A stretch of 64,000 nt of DNA from Acanthaster planci (taxonomy: Eukaryota > Echinodermata > Asteroidea > Valvatida > Acanthasteridae): NCBI RefSeq assembly GCF_001949145.1, contig NW_019091385.1, forward strand, positions 831,525 to 895,524, read 5' to 3'. Each line of letters begins with the position of its first letter. The first letter of the stretch is position 1. Under the pieces are notes generated by a model. The model was given only the letters and a program-made list of their open reading frames with translations. It made no database searches and was not told where the DNA came from. The position numbers were made by a program, and so were the translations under genes. Shown here piece by piece: positions 44,601 through 56,000 of this stretch.

Positions 44601-47596
44601 TCAATCAATTCAAAATTTTGAGGTGTCATTATTGCTGAAAAATTTTAAATACACGTATCAGCGGAACTTGTTGATACATGTAAATGCACATTTTGTGGCC
44701 ACCTCTTTTCGCCTTGTTGAATATAATTTTATTCTCACCAAATGTTCAGGATTACAGCCAAAGTTTGTAAATGCTGCTGCTGAGCAAGGATGGTGACTGA
44801 CAGATTGAACTCTTAGTATATTTATTCAGACAACTGAAACCATCATTGATACTGTCAAAATCCCTCACTTTACCTTCAGACATAGGGTAATGCTATTCAG
44901 TTCCAGCAGATACAAAAGATAACTTAAACAGACCACAGAGCTTGACTGGCACAGTCAAGGATTGTTAGGACTCAAAAAAAAGATTGGATGACACGTACCC
45001 TACTTATTTACCTGTATCCGAGCTCATAGGCATTTAGGCAATGCCTTTTATAGTCACTGTACAAATTTCAACAATAATTGAAAGTGACAAATTGAAAAAA
45101 AAAAATTTCAGGATATTCCTCGGTTTTTCAACCTTTCCAACCAGGACCGTACTCCATTATTTCCCATGCCTTATATGGTACACGGTCCAGCCAATATGCT
45201 ACTTGAGGGGTTTTTGTTGTCCTCATGTTATGTTATGATCAAACACACCAATGGCTAACTTTCAAACTGCCACACCTACTACACCAGTAGTAACGTGTCC
45301 GTGTAATGTGAGACTGGTTTCTGTCTGCATATTTCCTTTCTTACTGGGAATGAGATACAATGTATATAAAATGGAGATGGAACCAGTCAAGTGAAGTTCT
45401 ATTCAATGGGTATTACTGCACAGAACAAATTCAATAATGTGATCAATGATCCACCAATCAGATGACAGGGATTTATTAATGTATTCTAAATTCTCATTAG
45501 TTACGTTAGTTACACTCTGGAGAGTGAAGTTTTAAATAAAAGAAAAACCTATTAAATTTTTTTCTGAAATAATATTTGAAGTAAAAGCAACAGTTGTTTC
45601 CAGAGAATTTCTCTGAAAATATAACCATGTAACAAAAAAGCAATGACTTTAGCCTTAACTCTGGCTCTTTACAACAGATTAACCTGTTAATGGAACACTG
45701 GCATTCTTACGGTCGGCATGATGTCACTATGGACTTTCAATATGCCGCAAATTTACCCTTCATGCTACTCAATAATGTACAGAAGTTCCTGGGTGTCCGA
45801 CTGTGAGAATGACTGGTTTAAAGGGTGTACAGCATAAATTATAGGCTCAGCCTATAGTTTGGTGGCTGTGACCAAATCAAAACTGTTCACTGAACATTAC
45901 GGTGCTCAGGAAACAGTCATTGGTGCTCGTGTGCCAACGCAGCATGATTTCTCTGAATGGTCCGCTAGCCCGGTGCACCGTGACGTTGTCAACAGGACGT
46001 CAACATATAGTTCAAAATACTATTTGAGGAAAGATAGCGTCTTTGAACTCGTCAGTGAGCGTTTCCGATTTGAAGGAAAATTTTCTCTTTTCTTTCCATA
46101 AATGAGTAAACCATATTATCATTATTGGAACTTCCAATTATCACTTGATCCTCAGCTGGGCGCATTAGACAGTTTAATTAAGGACCATTTTGGAGCCATT
46201 TGGGAGGTGAATTTAGAGGATTTTGATTCGGGATACGAGCTATTTTAAGTGAAATGAATTAATGGAGGCAAAAGCCTATGGAAGGTACTTGGACCCTACC
46301 ATTGCCCGACTATATCCAAAATGTTAAAAAAGGTAATCTTTTGGGTCCAAGTTCCTCCATGCTCCGACTACGCTCAGCCTAAAGTTCCGGCCGAAATTTA
46401 CAGTTTGGACTTTAGCACGTAAATTGTCATGCACACTGTTGAAATACAAATAGCAAGCTACAAAAATTGTATCTTGATTTAAAACTGGCTATGATGCAAT
46501 TTCAAGCATATCCAATTGGTAGAAAATTCGGAGTATTGCAGCCCTTTCAAATAAACGAGAAAATAAGAGAAAATGGAGCAAGCCGTATGTAACCGGCAGC
46601 ATTCATGATGACCTTTGCACTTCTGATGTGCCTTGCCCTGCGGGTCCTGGATACCCGCATTCAAGCACGTAGACACTCGCATTTCGCAAAATAATGAGCT
46701 GTGACAACTTCTGACGAAGCAAAATACATTTTTTCCCACAATAATTTCAGCATCAACCGACACTTTGCACAAAAAAATCGAATCTCCTCCATTTCTGTGC
46801 CTTCAACTTCTACAATAAATGCACAGATACGGATAAAAGCCAACACTTACGGGCCAAGTGATCCAAGATTGATCCTCCCTCGAATTCCGGCAGAGCAAAA
46901 GAAACTATCATGAATTATTAAATACGCATGTGCAAGGAATCAACAGAAGCGGCCCTTTACAATATAAATAAGGTTGAAATTCTGTCGTCTGCAAGAGTGC
47001 TGGCCGTGGCATGCATCAACCGTCGGACACAGCAAAGTAAAAATGCAATCAAGCAGACAGGAGCGACCCCTTTTCAAGTTTCACATGCACGCATGATTGA
47101 ACCAATCCGATGGCTTTTGATATCGACTAAATCATGATAGAAACTGAATAGAAATAAAACTGAACAATGAAACGAACTGCAATGACATTTTTATAACAGT
47201 AAACCAGCTTCTATTTAAAAATATGGACATGGACAATCTGAAACATGTTTGATATAAAAAAGAAACAGTTTAAGACTAAAATCAAATGGGGGTTTTGATA
47301 ATAATCAAAACAAATACTTTATTACATTCATGAAAGAGTCATGTAACTTAAGCAAAAATATGACTTCCCTTTAAAAGGAAAAATTTAAATTACCAATGGG
47401 TTACTTCATATATATTGGAAAAATCTGAAGGGCTAAATTTAATTATTGTATAAATGCTGCATTATTGAATTTCTACAACCTGCCTATATGTATGTTGTTA
47501 CCAGTGACTGAATGAGTAGTTTTGGATGGACACATTTTAGTATCAGGAAAGTACTCTTCTGACAACCTCCGTGGTTTAAAGTTGTCTGGTATATTG

Positions 47597-50337
47597 TCAG
47601 GATTTTTCTAATGTCATATTTTGTCTCAGAGCCTCAAAAATTATGACGCTAGCAGAAATGGCCGAGTTGAGGCTCTCCATTAACCCAGGCATGGGTATGT
47701 GTACTCGATAACCTGATGACCTGTCACACATTTCCAGTGCGCGGTCACTCAAACCCTCGGTTTCTCCACCAATGACCAATGCCGATCTGACTCTCCAGTC
47801 TACCTCATGATAGATTCTGGATTCCAAAACTTGATCAGAAAGATCAGCGTCATCGCTGAGATCTTGATTCCATTCTTCTTGTTCATGTCCATGAGGTTTC
47901 CCTGGATAATGGAACCTTCTTGGTGTGTTACTCTCTGGAAGCTCCTCGACAGAAACGTTATTTTCTGCAACATGGATGGTGACATTTTCATCCACATAAT
48001 TTGGCATCTCCTTCCATGGAATGTTTGCAATGATTGGCACGCAGAAATGGGCTCCTGCTCCCGAACGCAGCACCTTGGGCTCCCAGAGGTCAACACATCC
48101 TATTGAGGTAAAAGGTCAGATGTCAAAGGACTTTTAAAAAGTACACTACCCAAAAAACTTAAGGACCATTTTTTCTTAACTTGTAATTTTTTTTCAAGCA
48201 ATGAGTGGGGTCTAGTTCTTTCATTTTTTGTTTGTCTAGCTGGTGTTCTCATTGGAATAAAAAATGTTGAGATTGTTTCAATACACCAAATGCACATATT
48301 TAGTGGTAAAATATCTCGTATAAAAAAGTATACACAAATTAAGAAGTGCTCCTTAACTTTATGAGCAGTGTATATTTCAAGTGGACATGATCAAGTGAAC
48401 TGGACATGTGTAATAGTGGCATGAACAGTGAAATTGTCAGAAATGTTTCCAACATATTATTTATGAATGAGAATTCGGGATGCTAAGTTTTATTCCTTTG
48501 GTATAAAGAGACAAAAGCAAAAAAATAAACAATGATGGACAAAGAGAACTCCCAGAGACTTGAAATGCAACTTTTCTTGCGGGGAACTTTTTATTTAAAC
48601 AAACCTTTGGTCAGGAGAATTTTCTCGCACTGGGCTGCCACGGCTGAACGAAGAATTGTGCCTAAGTTTCCAGGTTCCCTGATGTTGTCACAGATCAAAG
48701 TCAAGGGAAGGATCAATGACTCTGACTGGTGCATACTAGTGAAGGTTGGCTTCTGAAAAACACCTGTGTGAAGGAGACAAATGTGAGAAATCTCTCTTCT
48801 GGGTGAGGCCAAATTAATGGTACATAACAGGGGCAGACCTAGCTTTCAGGAAATGGGGGGGTTGATGGGCGAAACTATTGTATTCACTGTTGCTGAGAGA
48901 CCACTTGCGCTCACAGGTTCAGCCTCATCGTTGATCCACTGGAAATCAATGTAATTGTTTAACTATAGATGAACAGATGGACGGCGCAATTTTCGTGCAG
49001 GATTTTTTTTTGGTACTTATTTTTCATCATATCGATGGTAGTTCCATTTAGTGCACAGCTGAAGCCCCCCCCCCGATCTATTTATGCATAACCATAGGTG
49101 TAGGACCATCAATGAGCCACTTCAATATTTCAAAACAAGGAAGGTCTGATTCGGAAACAAAACACACACGCCAAACGAAAACCACACAGAACCATGCTGA
49201 TAGAGCAGACCTTGGATGCACTTTACTTTGGGCATGCCCTGTTGGAATATTGAACTGGCTCATTACGATGGGTTCCTGTTCAATAACCCACTAACCCATT
49301 ACATTTTATACACATTAGCTTGAACCATGAACCATTTAAGGTGATGGGAGACATTTCCTCTGGTCACACTCACCAATAACTCCTTGTGTGGTCACCACAT
49401 CAGACCACATGGTGATATCCTTGAAGGGAACTTTAACCAGAGTTGCTCGGGTCTTGTTGACTGGTATGCCTTGTAAGTTCTCCAGCCGACTGAAGAATAT
49501 TGTGTGTGCTTGGAGCCCCGATTCAATAGCATCGGTTATGAGTCGTCTCCCTTCTAGCATCACTCTTCCTTTTTGGTCACGCAGCTTACGTGACTTGGCA
49601 AGCATCATAAGGCGCCTGTAGATAGTTAAACAGGAACAATTTATAAGTGAGAGGAGATAGGAACACCCCTTCCCCAAAATATCAGTCATATGCAAATCAA
49701 CCCAAGTGACCAGTGCAAGCATCATTTTAGCATGGCACGTGGCAAGAGAGAACACAATGACTACAAATTCATTTTAAAAAGGGCTAGGTAGGCATTGATG
49801 ACCAGGGTGACAGAGGGGAAAGTAAGAAAAAAGGTGAAATCACATGGAAAAACATGTAGGCATGGTAATTGGTAGGCCTGAATCAAACTACTTAACTACA
49901 TGTTGTAAAACTCAGTCATTGTCAATTAATGTCAGTTAAAGTTAGAAAATCCTAGGCCTAGTAGGTTCTTACCCAATTCGTTTGTCATCTACTCCAGCCT
50001 TCTCGTAGTTTAATTTTGAAACATCGCCTTCAGCAGCAACAGAACTTTTCATTGGGCTCTGCTTCGGCAAATTCCTCACAGAGGTGTTTCGAAGGTTGCC
50101 GTCCACGTCCTCGCTTAATTCAACGTGTTCAATCGTGTCAATTGCGTTGCGCTGGTTTGACTTCCGATTTTTTGGCCCAGCTTTGATATCAGATCCTCGG
50201 AATCCTCTAATCATGTCGACCGATGTGACTGCAAAGCTCCTATTCGGCGACATGGGAATAGATTGACGCAGACATGTATTCTGTGGGATAGAAAGCTTCG
50301 CCAAAACAAGCATGAGACTTCTCTTGGGCGCCGCCAT
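47597..50337 (-). CDS. MRM3: Mitochondrial rRNA 2'-O-methyltransferase (SpoU/TrmH family)
   Basis: It methylates the ribose of a guanosine in the peptidyl-transferase loop of mitochondrial large-subunit rRNA, using S-adenosylmethionine. CDS exons (minus): 50337-49973, 49615-49374, 48763-48605, 48099-47597; phases 2/1/1 fit and give 422 residues (human MRM3 about 420). The N-terminus (MAAPKRSLMLVLAKL..) is basic and lacks early acidic residues, as in a mitochondrial presequence. The substrate-binding region reads KLRDQKGRVMLEGRRLITDA. The three SPOUT motifs are present: DNIREPGNLGTILRSAVA, ALVIGGETEGLSDRAL and IPMPGLMESLNSAISA. An acidic insert (about 48000-47840) lies between motifs 1 and 2. 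The low-consensus donor GTTTGT closes the third exon. Confidence 0.95.
48100..48604 (-). other. MRM3 intron 3
   Basis: AT-rich intron without other features. The other MRM3 introns are 48764-49373 and 49616-49972; the first of these has poly-C (49067-49075) and poly-T tracts. Confidence 0.7.
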
Positions 50338-50400
50338 ATTGAAAACTCTGGAAGTGGGGGCGCTAGACCTATATTTGAAAGTTAAAGGGGCGGGGACAAG

Positions 50401-50643
50401 ATGAGACCATTATGCGAAAAAACCACTGAAAAAGTGGAAAACACATTGACAATGGAAGAAAAATTGCGGGGCCAGCCAAGTCCATTCCATTTTAAAATTC
50501 TGGGTTCAGAATATGATTTCTCCCACGAATTGGGAAACACTTCAGGAAGTGATGATGAGCAGCAAATGCATAAGGAGTGGGTGGGCCAATTCGAGTCTAA
50601 TTATTGTTCACCACAGATTCCTAGCAACAGTTTGAGACATTAA
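50401..50643 (+). CDS. Small divergent reading frame, 80 codons, unrecognised
   Basis: It starts 63 bp from the MRM3 start codon on the opposite strand. The product has a charged start, then MEEKLRGQPSPFHFKILG, SEYDFSHELGNTSGSDDEQQ and MHKEWVGQFESNY. Aromatic and acidic residues are mixed in a way unlike the surrounding AT-rich random frames, and there are no lysine/isoleucine runs. The second methionine (50455) is an alternative start. It could be a genuine small protein, or the first exon of a longer gene, sharing a bidirectional promoter with MRM3, or chance. No domain recognised. Confidence 0.35.
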   Translation: MRPLCEKTTEKVENTLTMEEKLRGQPSPFHFKILGSEYDFSHELGNTSGSDDEQQMHKEWVGQFESNYCSPQIPSNSLRH

Positions 50644-52048
50644 TCTCACCAACAAGCACCATATACAAGTAAATATGTACTCTGTTTATTTGTACAAGTT
50701 GAATTTAAGAAGCACACATTTTGCGCGATTTACATTCTGTATGTTCACACATCTTGCATAAACTTGCAGGGTCACAAAACATGAACAAAGTTGGTTGGAC
50801 AAAGACTTAAGGACAAAGGCATTATACCTGGACAATGTTCCCCCTTCATTAGTTCTGGTAACTTTGTGGCAAGGTTTTCAAGAGACACTGCCCCCAATGT
50901 TTGGATCCCATTTGCCCAATGATAAAGCAACACCACTCTCCCTCATGTATGTACACTATTGGGCTGTAAACAATGAACAATCAACTCTCTCGTATCTTTG
51001 ATATCAATCTATAAATAGATATTTTTTTATAATTTACAACTCAAACAGGACTACATTTTTGTAACCGAAATGTGAAATTATTATTAATACACAGGTGTAA
51101 TCAGTTTGTTTACCTTTAGACTGTACATTAAATTTAGAGAAAAATATAGTGTTATATGTATTGTAATGTCGGTTTTGAAAGCATGAGTGAATGTTTGGCT
51201 TCACATTTCAATTCCATCAGACCTTTCTCTTCAATTGTAAATGAATTTGAAACAGATATACAGCCAAATCTTTGGTGTGTATTCTAGCATGAGTAACCTG
51301 CCACAGGCTCAAATTCACTGACCCACAGGCCTTGCCCTACAAGATGTAACAGTTGCTGAGAAGAAACCAAATAAAAGAACAGCAAAATACATGCACATCT
51401 GAAAACTGGTCACAGTATCCACTGAAAAGCTGGGCCTGCTGAACATGCAATTCTTTCTTGAATACAACTCTGAATTGGAAAAAAAAACACGGACAATATC
51501 TTTGACTTCCCACTTACACAGTCATGTTTGAATCATAGCATCTTTGAAAAGCTAGGCCTCTTCCAAACATAAAACACTGAATCACTTTGAAAAGAGTCAA
51601 ACTGAACTCAAATCTGGAAAACTTTTTTTCAACTTTTTGTGGTTAATAAATAGGTCAAAAAATAGCTATTATCTGTGAAAAAATTATACAACTTCATCCC
51701 TAATATCATCAAGTAAGAACACATCCTAATTGATATGGTTAAAAGGCTGAGTCCAAATGACATGGATACGGCTAGAGAGAACATGCATAGCAACGGTAAG
51801 TCACTGATTCGTGGATGCAGCAACTTCCCATAGACTTTGTGTTCTTGCCTGGCACAGTCTAGCAGTGCGGGCACAGCATAAAATGGCTATTCATTGATTT
51901 CCAGGTCACATTGTGCTCAAATAATGCAATGTATACTATCAGCCATCACATAAGAGCACCTGTAGTTAATTTTATGCTTCTCATGGTTTTGCCTTGAAGG
52001 AGGGGTGGTCAGTTGGGGGTGAAATTTCTTGCTTGTTCCCTGATATTC
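50644..52048. other. Intergenic; nothing recognised
   Basis: AT-rich, stops in all frames; no repeat relation noticed. Confidence 0.35.
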
Positions 52049-52634
52049 TTAACCACTTGCTGCCGGGTTCAATTAAAATGGCCGTGCACAAATACAAGCA
52101 TTTTTAATGATTTTCCATTTGCAAAATTCTTCAAAAATTCATTACTTCATTTACTGGACGTTTACACCCACACAAATGACTGCCTGGTGGCTACTCGAAT
52201 TAAACAGGCAACATCTACTGACTCCGGTGTATTTCAGCCAGGCCTGCTGCCTTGTAAAGAGAGCCCAGATTGTGTGGTGTTGCATTTTTTTTGTTTTTGA
52301 ACCTTCAGCAGTTTGCTGCTGACCTCTTTTCAATGGGGCAAGATTAACGTGCAGCAGTATTGCGTTACTAATCACTGCAGCACTGGAGAGCTTTCGTCCG
52401 TGGTTGTAATCCTGCGCATTGAGTGCCACAAAAAGTTGTACAGTGTTTCAAAAAAGGATAAATTACCTCCGCTACTGATAAATAAAATAATCTTCAAGTG
52501 CCAGCAGCTCAGTCTTTTGTTCGGAGTGCGGTCTGTTGTTACAAGACCTGGCTGCTTTGTCCGATTTCGGGCTCCCAGCTATGCGTACAAACATAAGGTA
52601 CCCGATACTGGGTCCCCCGGCACAAAATGGTTAA
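52049..52634 (+). mobile_element. TTAA-bounded non-autonomous DNA element, complete copy (586 bp)
   Basis: TTAA stands at both ends (52049-52052 and 52631-52634). The ends are imperfect inverted repeats: TTAACCACTTGCTGCCGGG against, inverted, TTAACCATTTTGTGCCGGGGG. Interior sequence aligns with the truncated inverted copy at 1-455 over most of its length, including the open words HLLTPVYFSQACCLVKRAQ. TTAA target sites are characteristic of piggyBac-type transposition. No transposase is present in either copy. Confidence 0.75.
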
Positions 52635-53048
52635 GTTTGTAATCTTTCTCTCTCTTTTTTTTTGGTAGAAATTTCCAGACAGGGTTGGCAGCATAAAGAG
52701 TATTTATTTCTCAGTTGGAGCCCAAAATAAGGGTCGGTCAAGAGTGACACAAACAGAATTAACTGCAGATGCCCTAAGTTCTATGGCATCTCTAACGGCA
52801 CGTGTGTATTATTCAGACCCCCACAAACAGGAGCTGAAAATCAAAGTTAGGCATTGAGAACATAACTTGAGGAGGGCTGTAGCAAAAATGGAGAACACTA
52901 GTGGAAACAGCATCATCTTTTGATACATTTGGCATGGGACAATCTCTCAGAAATTTGTTCTCATTGTTTGACTGCAAAGCAATCTTGATAACATATGCGT
53001 AGAGCCATTGGCATTTCAACTAATATAAATACAGCAAATCATTGAGAT
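52635..53048. other. Probable 3' UTR of the PRR14-like gene
   Basis: Lies immediately downstream (minus sense) of the stop codon at 53049. No coding or repeat feature was seen. Confidence 0.4.
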
Positions 53049-56000
53049 TCAGTCTTGCATGGCTTCACCACAAACTTCACCGACTTGAGATTCCTCATGG
53101 CGGACTACATTGTTCTTTAGAAGTCTGTTCAACATCGCACCATACTTTCCAGAGGAAGCTGACCCTTTAAATGGCGTGTCCCTGTTTGGCTTTCGGAGTA
53201 CAAGCTCATCCGCCTCTAATTCAACTTCGCCATTTTTTCTGATTGTCTTCGGGGTCGGCTTCGCTGTTTGTAGGAGGAGCCCAACATTGCTCATGTGAAT
53301 GTTAGAGACTGCCAAATCTGAGGAGGAATTTTCGGACCAAGCACTGGCTGGACAGTTACTTACACTCTGTGAAGTGCTGAAGTCTGCATGGCTCGCACCA
53401 CAGCACAGCAAAGTTACATTATCAGCCTGGAGCTCAGAGGTAGGACTTGAAGCAGGTGTCAATTCAGCTAATAAAGCTTCCAGTTTCATATCAATGTTAG
53501 GATCTTTCGATGTTTTCTTCTTGCCCTTAGACCGACTACTGCTGTTCTTTGCTGTTTTCTTCTTCTTCCGAGGCAGCCATGGGTGCTCTGGAAAGTGAAC
53601 AGCCCTTTTGCACTTTCTGGAGGCTGTGTAGAGAGGACTGCCTCTCTTATTAAAGTGAAGCTCTTCAAAGATTGTCTCTAGGTTGCTGGGCTTGAGCACC
53701 TTGCATTCGCCTCGCTTCAGGTACAGTTCCTTCACTGCCTCCTCATCTGTCTTATCGTTCTGCTTCTTGGGTTTGGATTCCTTGGTCTTCTCTGAATAGC
53801 TGTGCACAGATTTTCTTCGTCGTGGTCTTCTCACAGCAGTGGCACCCTCTGCAGACACTGCAGAGGCATTTTCCAACAAGTCTGATCCGTCTAATGGATC
53901 CCCAGCTAAGTCAGCATGTGCATTAATATCAACAAGCATTACACCAGGAGAACCGGACGAGGCTGTACCACAAGAATACATGTTATTTAATACTTTAGTT
54001 TCTTGGTTTTTGTCAAGAGAGGAGGTACATTCTCTTTCCTTCTCTTGGACAGAACTCTCTTGATCACTGCTTGAAAGGGGACCGTCTTGTCCACTGTCTG
54101 TGCTTCCCTTTTCAGGACCGGATGAGACACTAGTCTCCTCCGGCAAAGTCTGGTCTGATGCTGGCTGTTCCTCATCTAGACTCATCAAGGATAGCTTGAG
54201 TAAGCGGCTTGATCGTCTCCGTCTTTTACTGCTGCCCCTTTTCTTCCCTTCTCCGAATGGAGCGATGTATTCAGAGATTGATATCAATTCAGTGTCTGCA
54301 CTTCCACGAGCTGGTTCAACCAGGGAACAATTGGAACTTTCCACATCTTGAGCGGTTTCTCCTGAAACACCTTTCGGGGCAGCAGATTTCGAGTTTGATG
54401 AGGCAGGGCCTAAGTCATGAGACTCGGAGGTCATAGGTTCTGATGAAATGACAATGGGGTTTTCCCTGGTCACTGGTAAGCCAACAGAATTGAGTCTTGC
54501 TGATCGTCGCCTTGGTAGCTTGTACTGTCTCTTGGTCTTACGCTCTGCTTGTAAAGAATCTGAATGATCACCAAACTGGTACTGAAAGTCCTCCTCTGTA
54601 GAAACAGACTCAGAGCAACTAGACAACGATGGAGGCTCAGTAATGTTGCCTAACCTGGACTCTGCAAGGGCTTGCTTGCTTACACTTGTTGCATTAGATA
54701 TGATAGCACTTGGCCTTTTACTGCTCAATGGCAGCACGATGGGGTTCAGTCGTGCAGACCGACGTCTCAATTGCTTCGATCTTTTCCCTGCCTTTGGCTT
54801 CGTTTTAGAATTCACCTGTGTGATGGTGCCGTATGTGCTAGAGTGGAGTTGCCCTTCAGAAGGGATGATTGATGCAGGCTCTTGAGAGCTCATCTCATCA
54901 CTTTCTTCATCTAAACCTGAGAAGGTGGAGGAATTCTCCACTCTCACAGCACACTTGTCAAGAACTACATGAGGTCCACCAGAAGTTTGGCATCTCACTC
55001 TTGATTTATTTAGAGGAGGGCGACCTCTCTTTCTCTTAGGAACTGTCTCCCTCCCGTGGACACTACTCTCACTTTGCTTTTGCACTGCCTTAGACATTTT
55101 GGGAGGTCCTGATTCTGAGACTGGCATTGAATCATCTTCATCTCCATCACTTTGTTTTGACTGAGCTTCCAGCGTCAGCAGTGACATCCTCTTAGCAATT
55201 CTCAATGAACTCCTCCGCTGCACTGCCCTGTCTGTTTCTTTTCCCCTGGACAGCTTACAGCACTCGTCCCTGAGGAAATTGGGAGTGGAAGTACATGAAT
55301 CCTCAGAACGGGTGCCAATGCCACCCTGGGTGGACTCTTCATGGTACGAAGTGTCGTCTTCAAGCATTTCAGTCCAATTTCTACATTTTCCTTTCTCTTT
55401 GGTGGTCAGCTTTGCATTCTTGGAAGCAGAAGACTGATGCACAGATGAATTTTGGACAAGTGATGGATTCACACCAAAGTGTGACAGGGGACTTTTCACC
55501 CGTGAGCAGCTTTCGGCACTTGAGGACTTGGCTGAGACATTTACCAGGCTTGTTTGAGACAGTTTCTCAGTGACTACAACAGGACTGAAGGCCTGAGTTA
55601 GGAGAGCACCCTGGGCACTTGCAAAGTCAAAGTCTGAAAAATCTTGAAAGTCATCTTGTTGGTTCAAGAAGATTTTGGAGGATGCACTTGTGGCGGGCGA
55701 TGTAGAGTAATAATTGTTCTTGAGCAAAGACTGCAAAGACGAAGCACGTGGTGTGTGATACTCAGACTCAGCATGTGTGCTTACAAAAGATGTACTCCCT
55801 GGGGAACCTGGAGACTCAAAGTTTGCCTGTGTTGCATACGTCGGTGAAGGTTCCTTCCCTTTGTTGGTATCCACCTTGTGACTAGGAGTGATGTTCACAA
55901 TGCAGACGTCATCCTGTAAGTCTGACTTTTCAGATGCCTTCAAGTCAAAACAGTTGTAGGGCCCAAAAGTTTGGGGTGATAATGACACACGTAGTACCTG

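Larger units (their letters stand above)
40223..47596. other. Upstream region of aldolase; repeats but no supported gene
   Basis: Contains the miniature element at 40720-40894 and the minisatellite at 41366-41697. The remainder, to the MRM3 stop codon, has no coding exon I can support. Upstream untranslated exons of aldolase may lie here (CpG-containing patches near 46830-46900). Open stretches at 43335-43901 and 45859-46101 lack family features. Confidence 0.4.

Noticed and set aside
45859-46101. 80-codon plus-strand open frame
   Set aside because: Some coding-like composition, but no recognisable family, no splice signals and no conserved neighbour; too weak to list as a gene.
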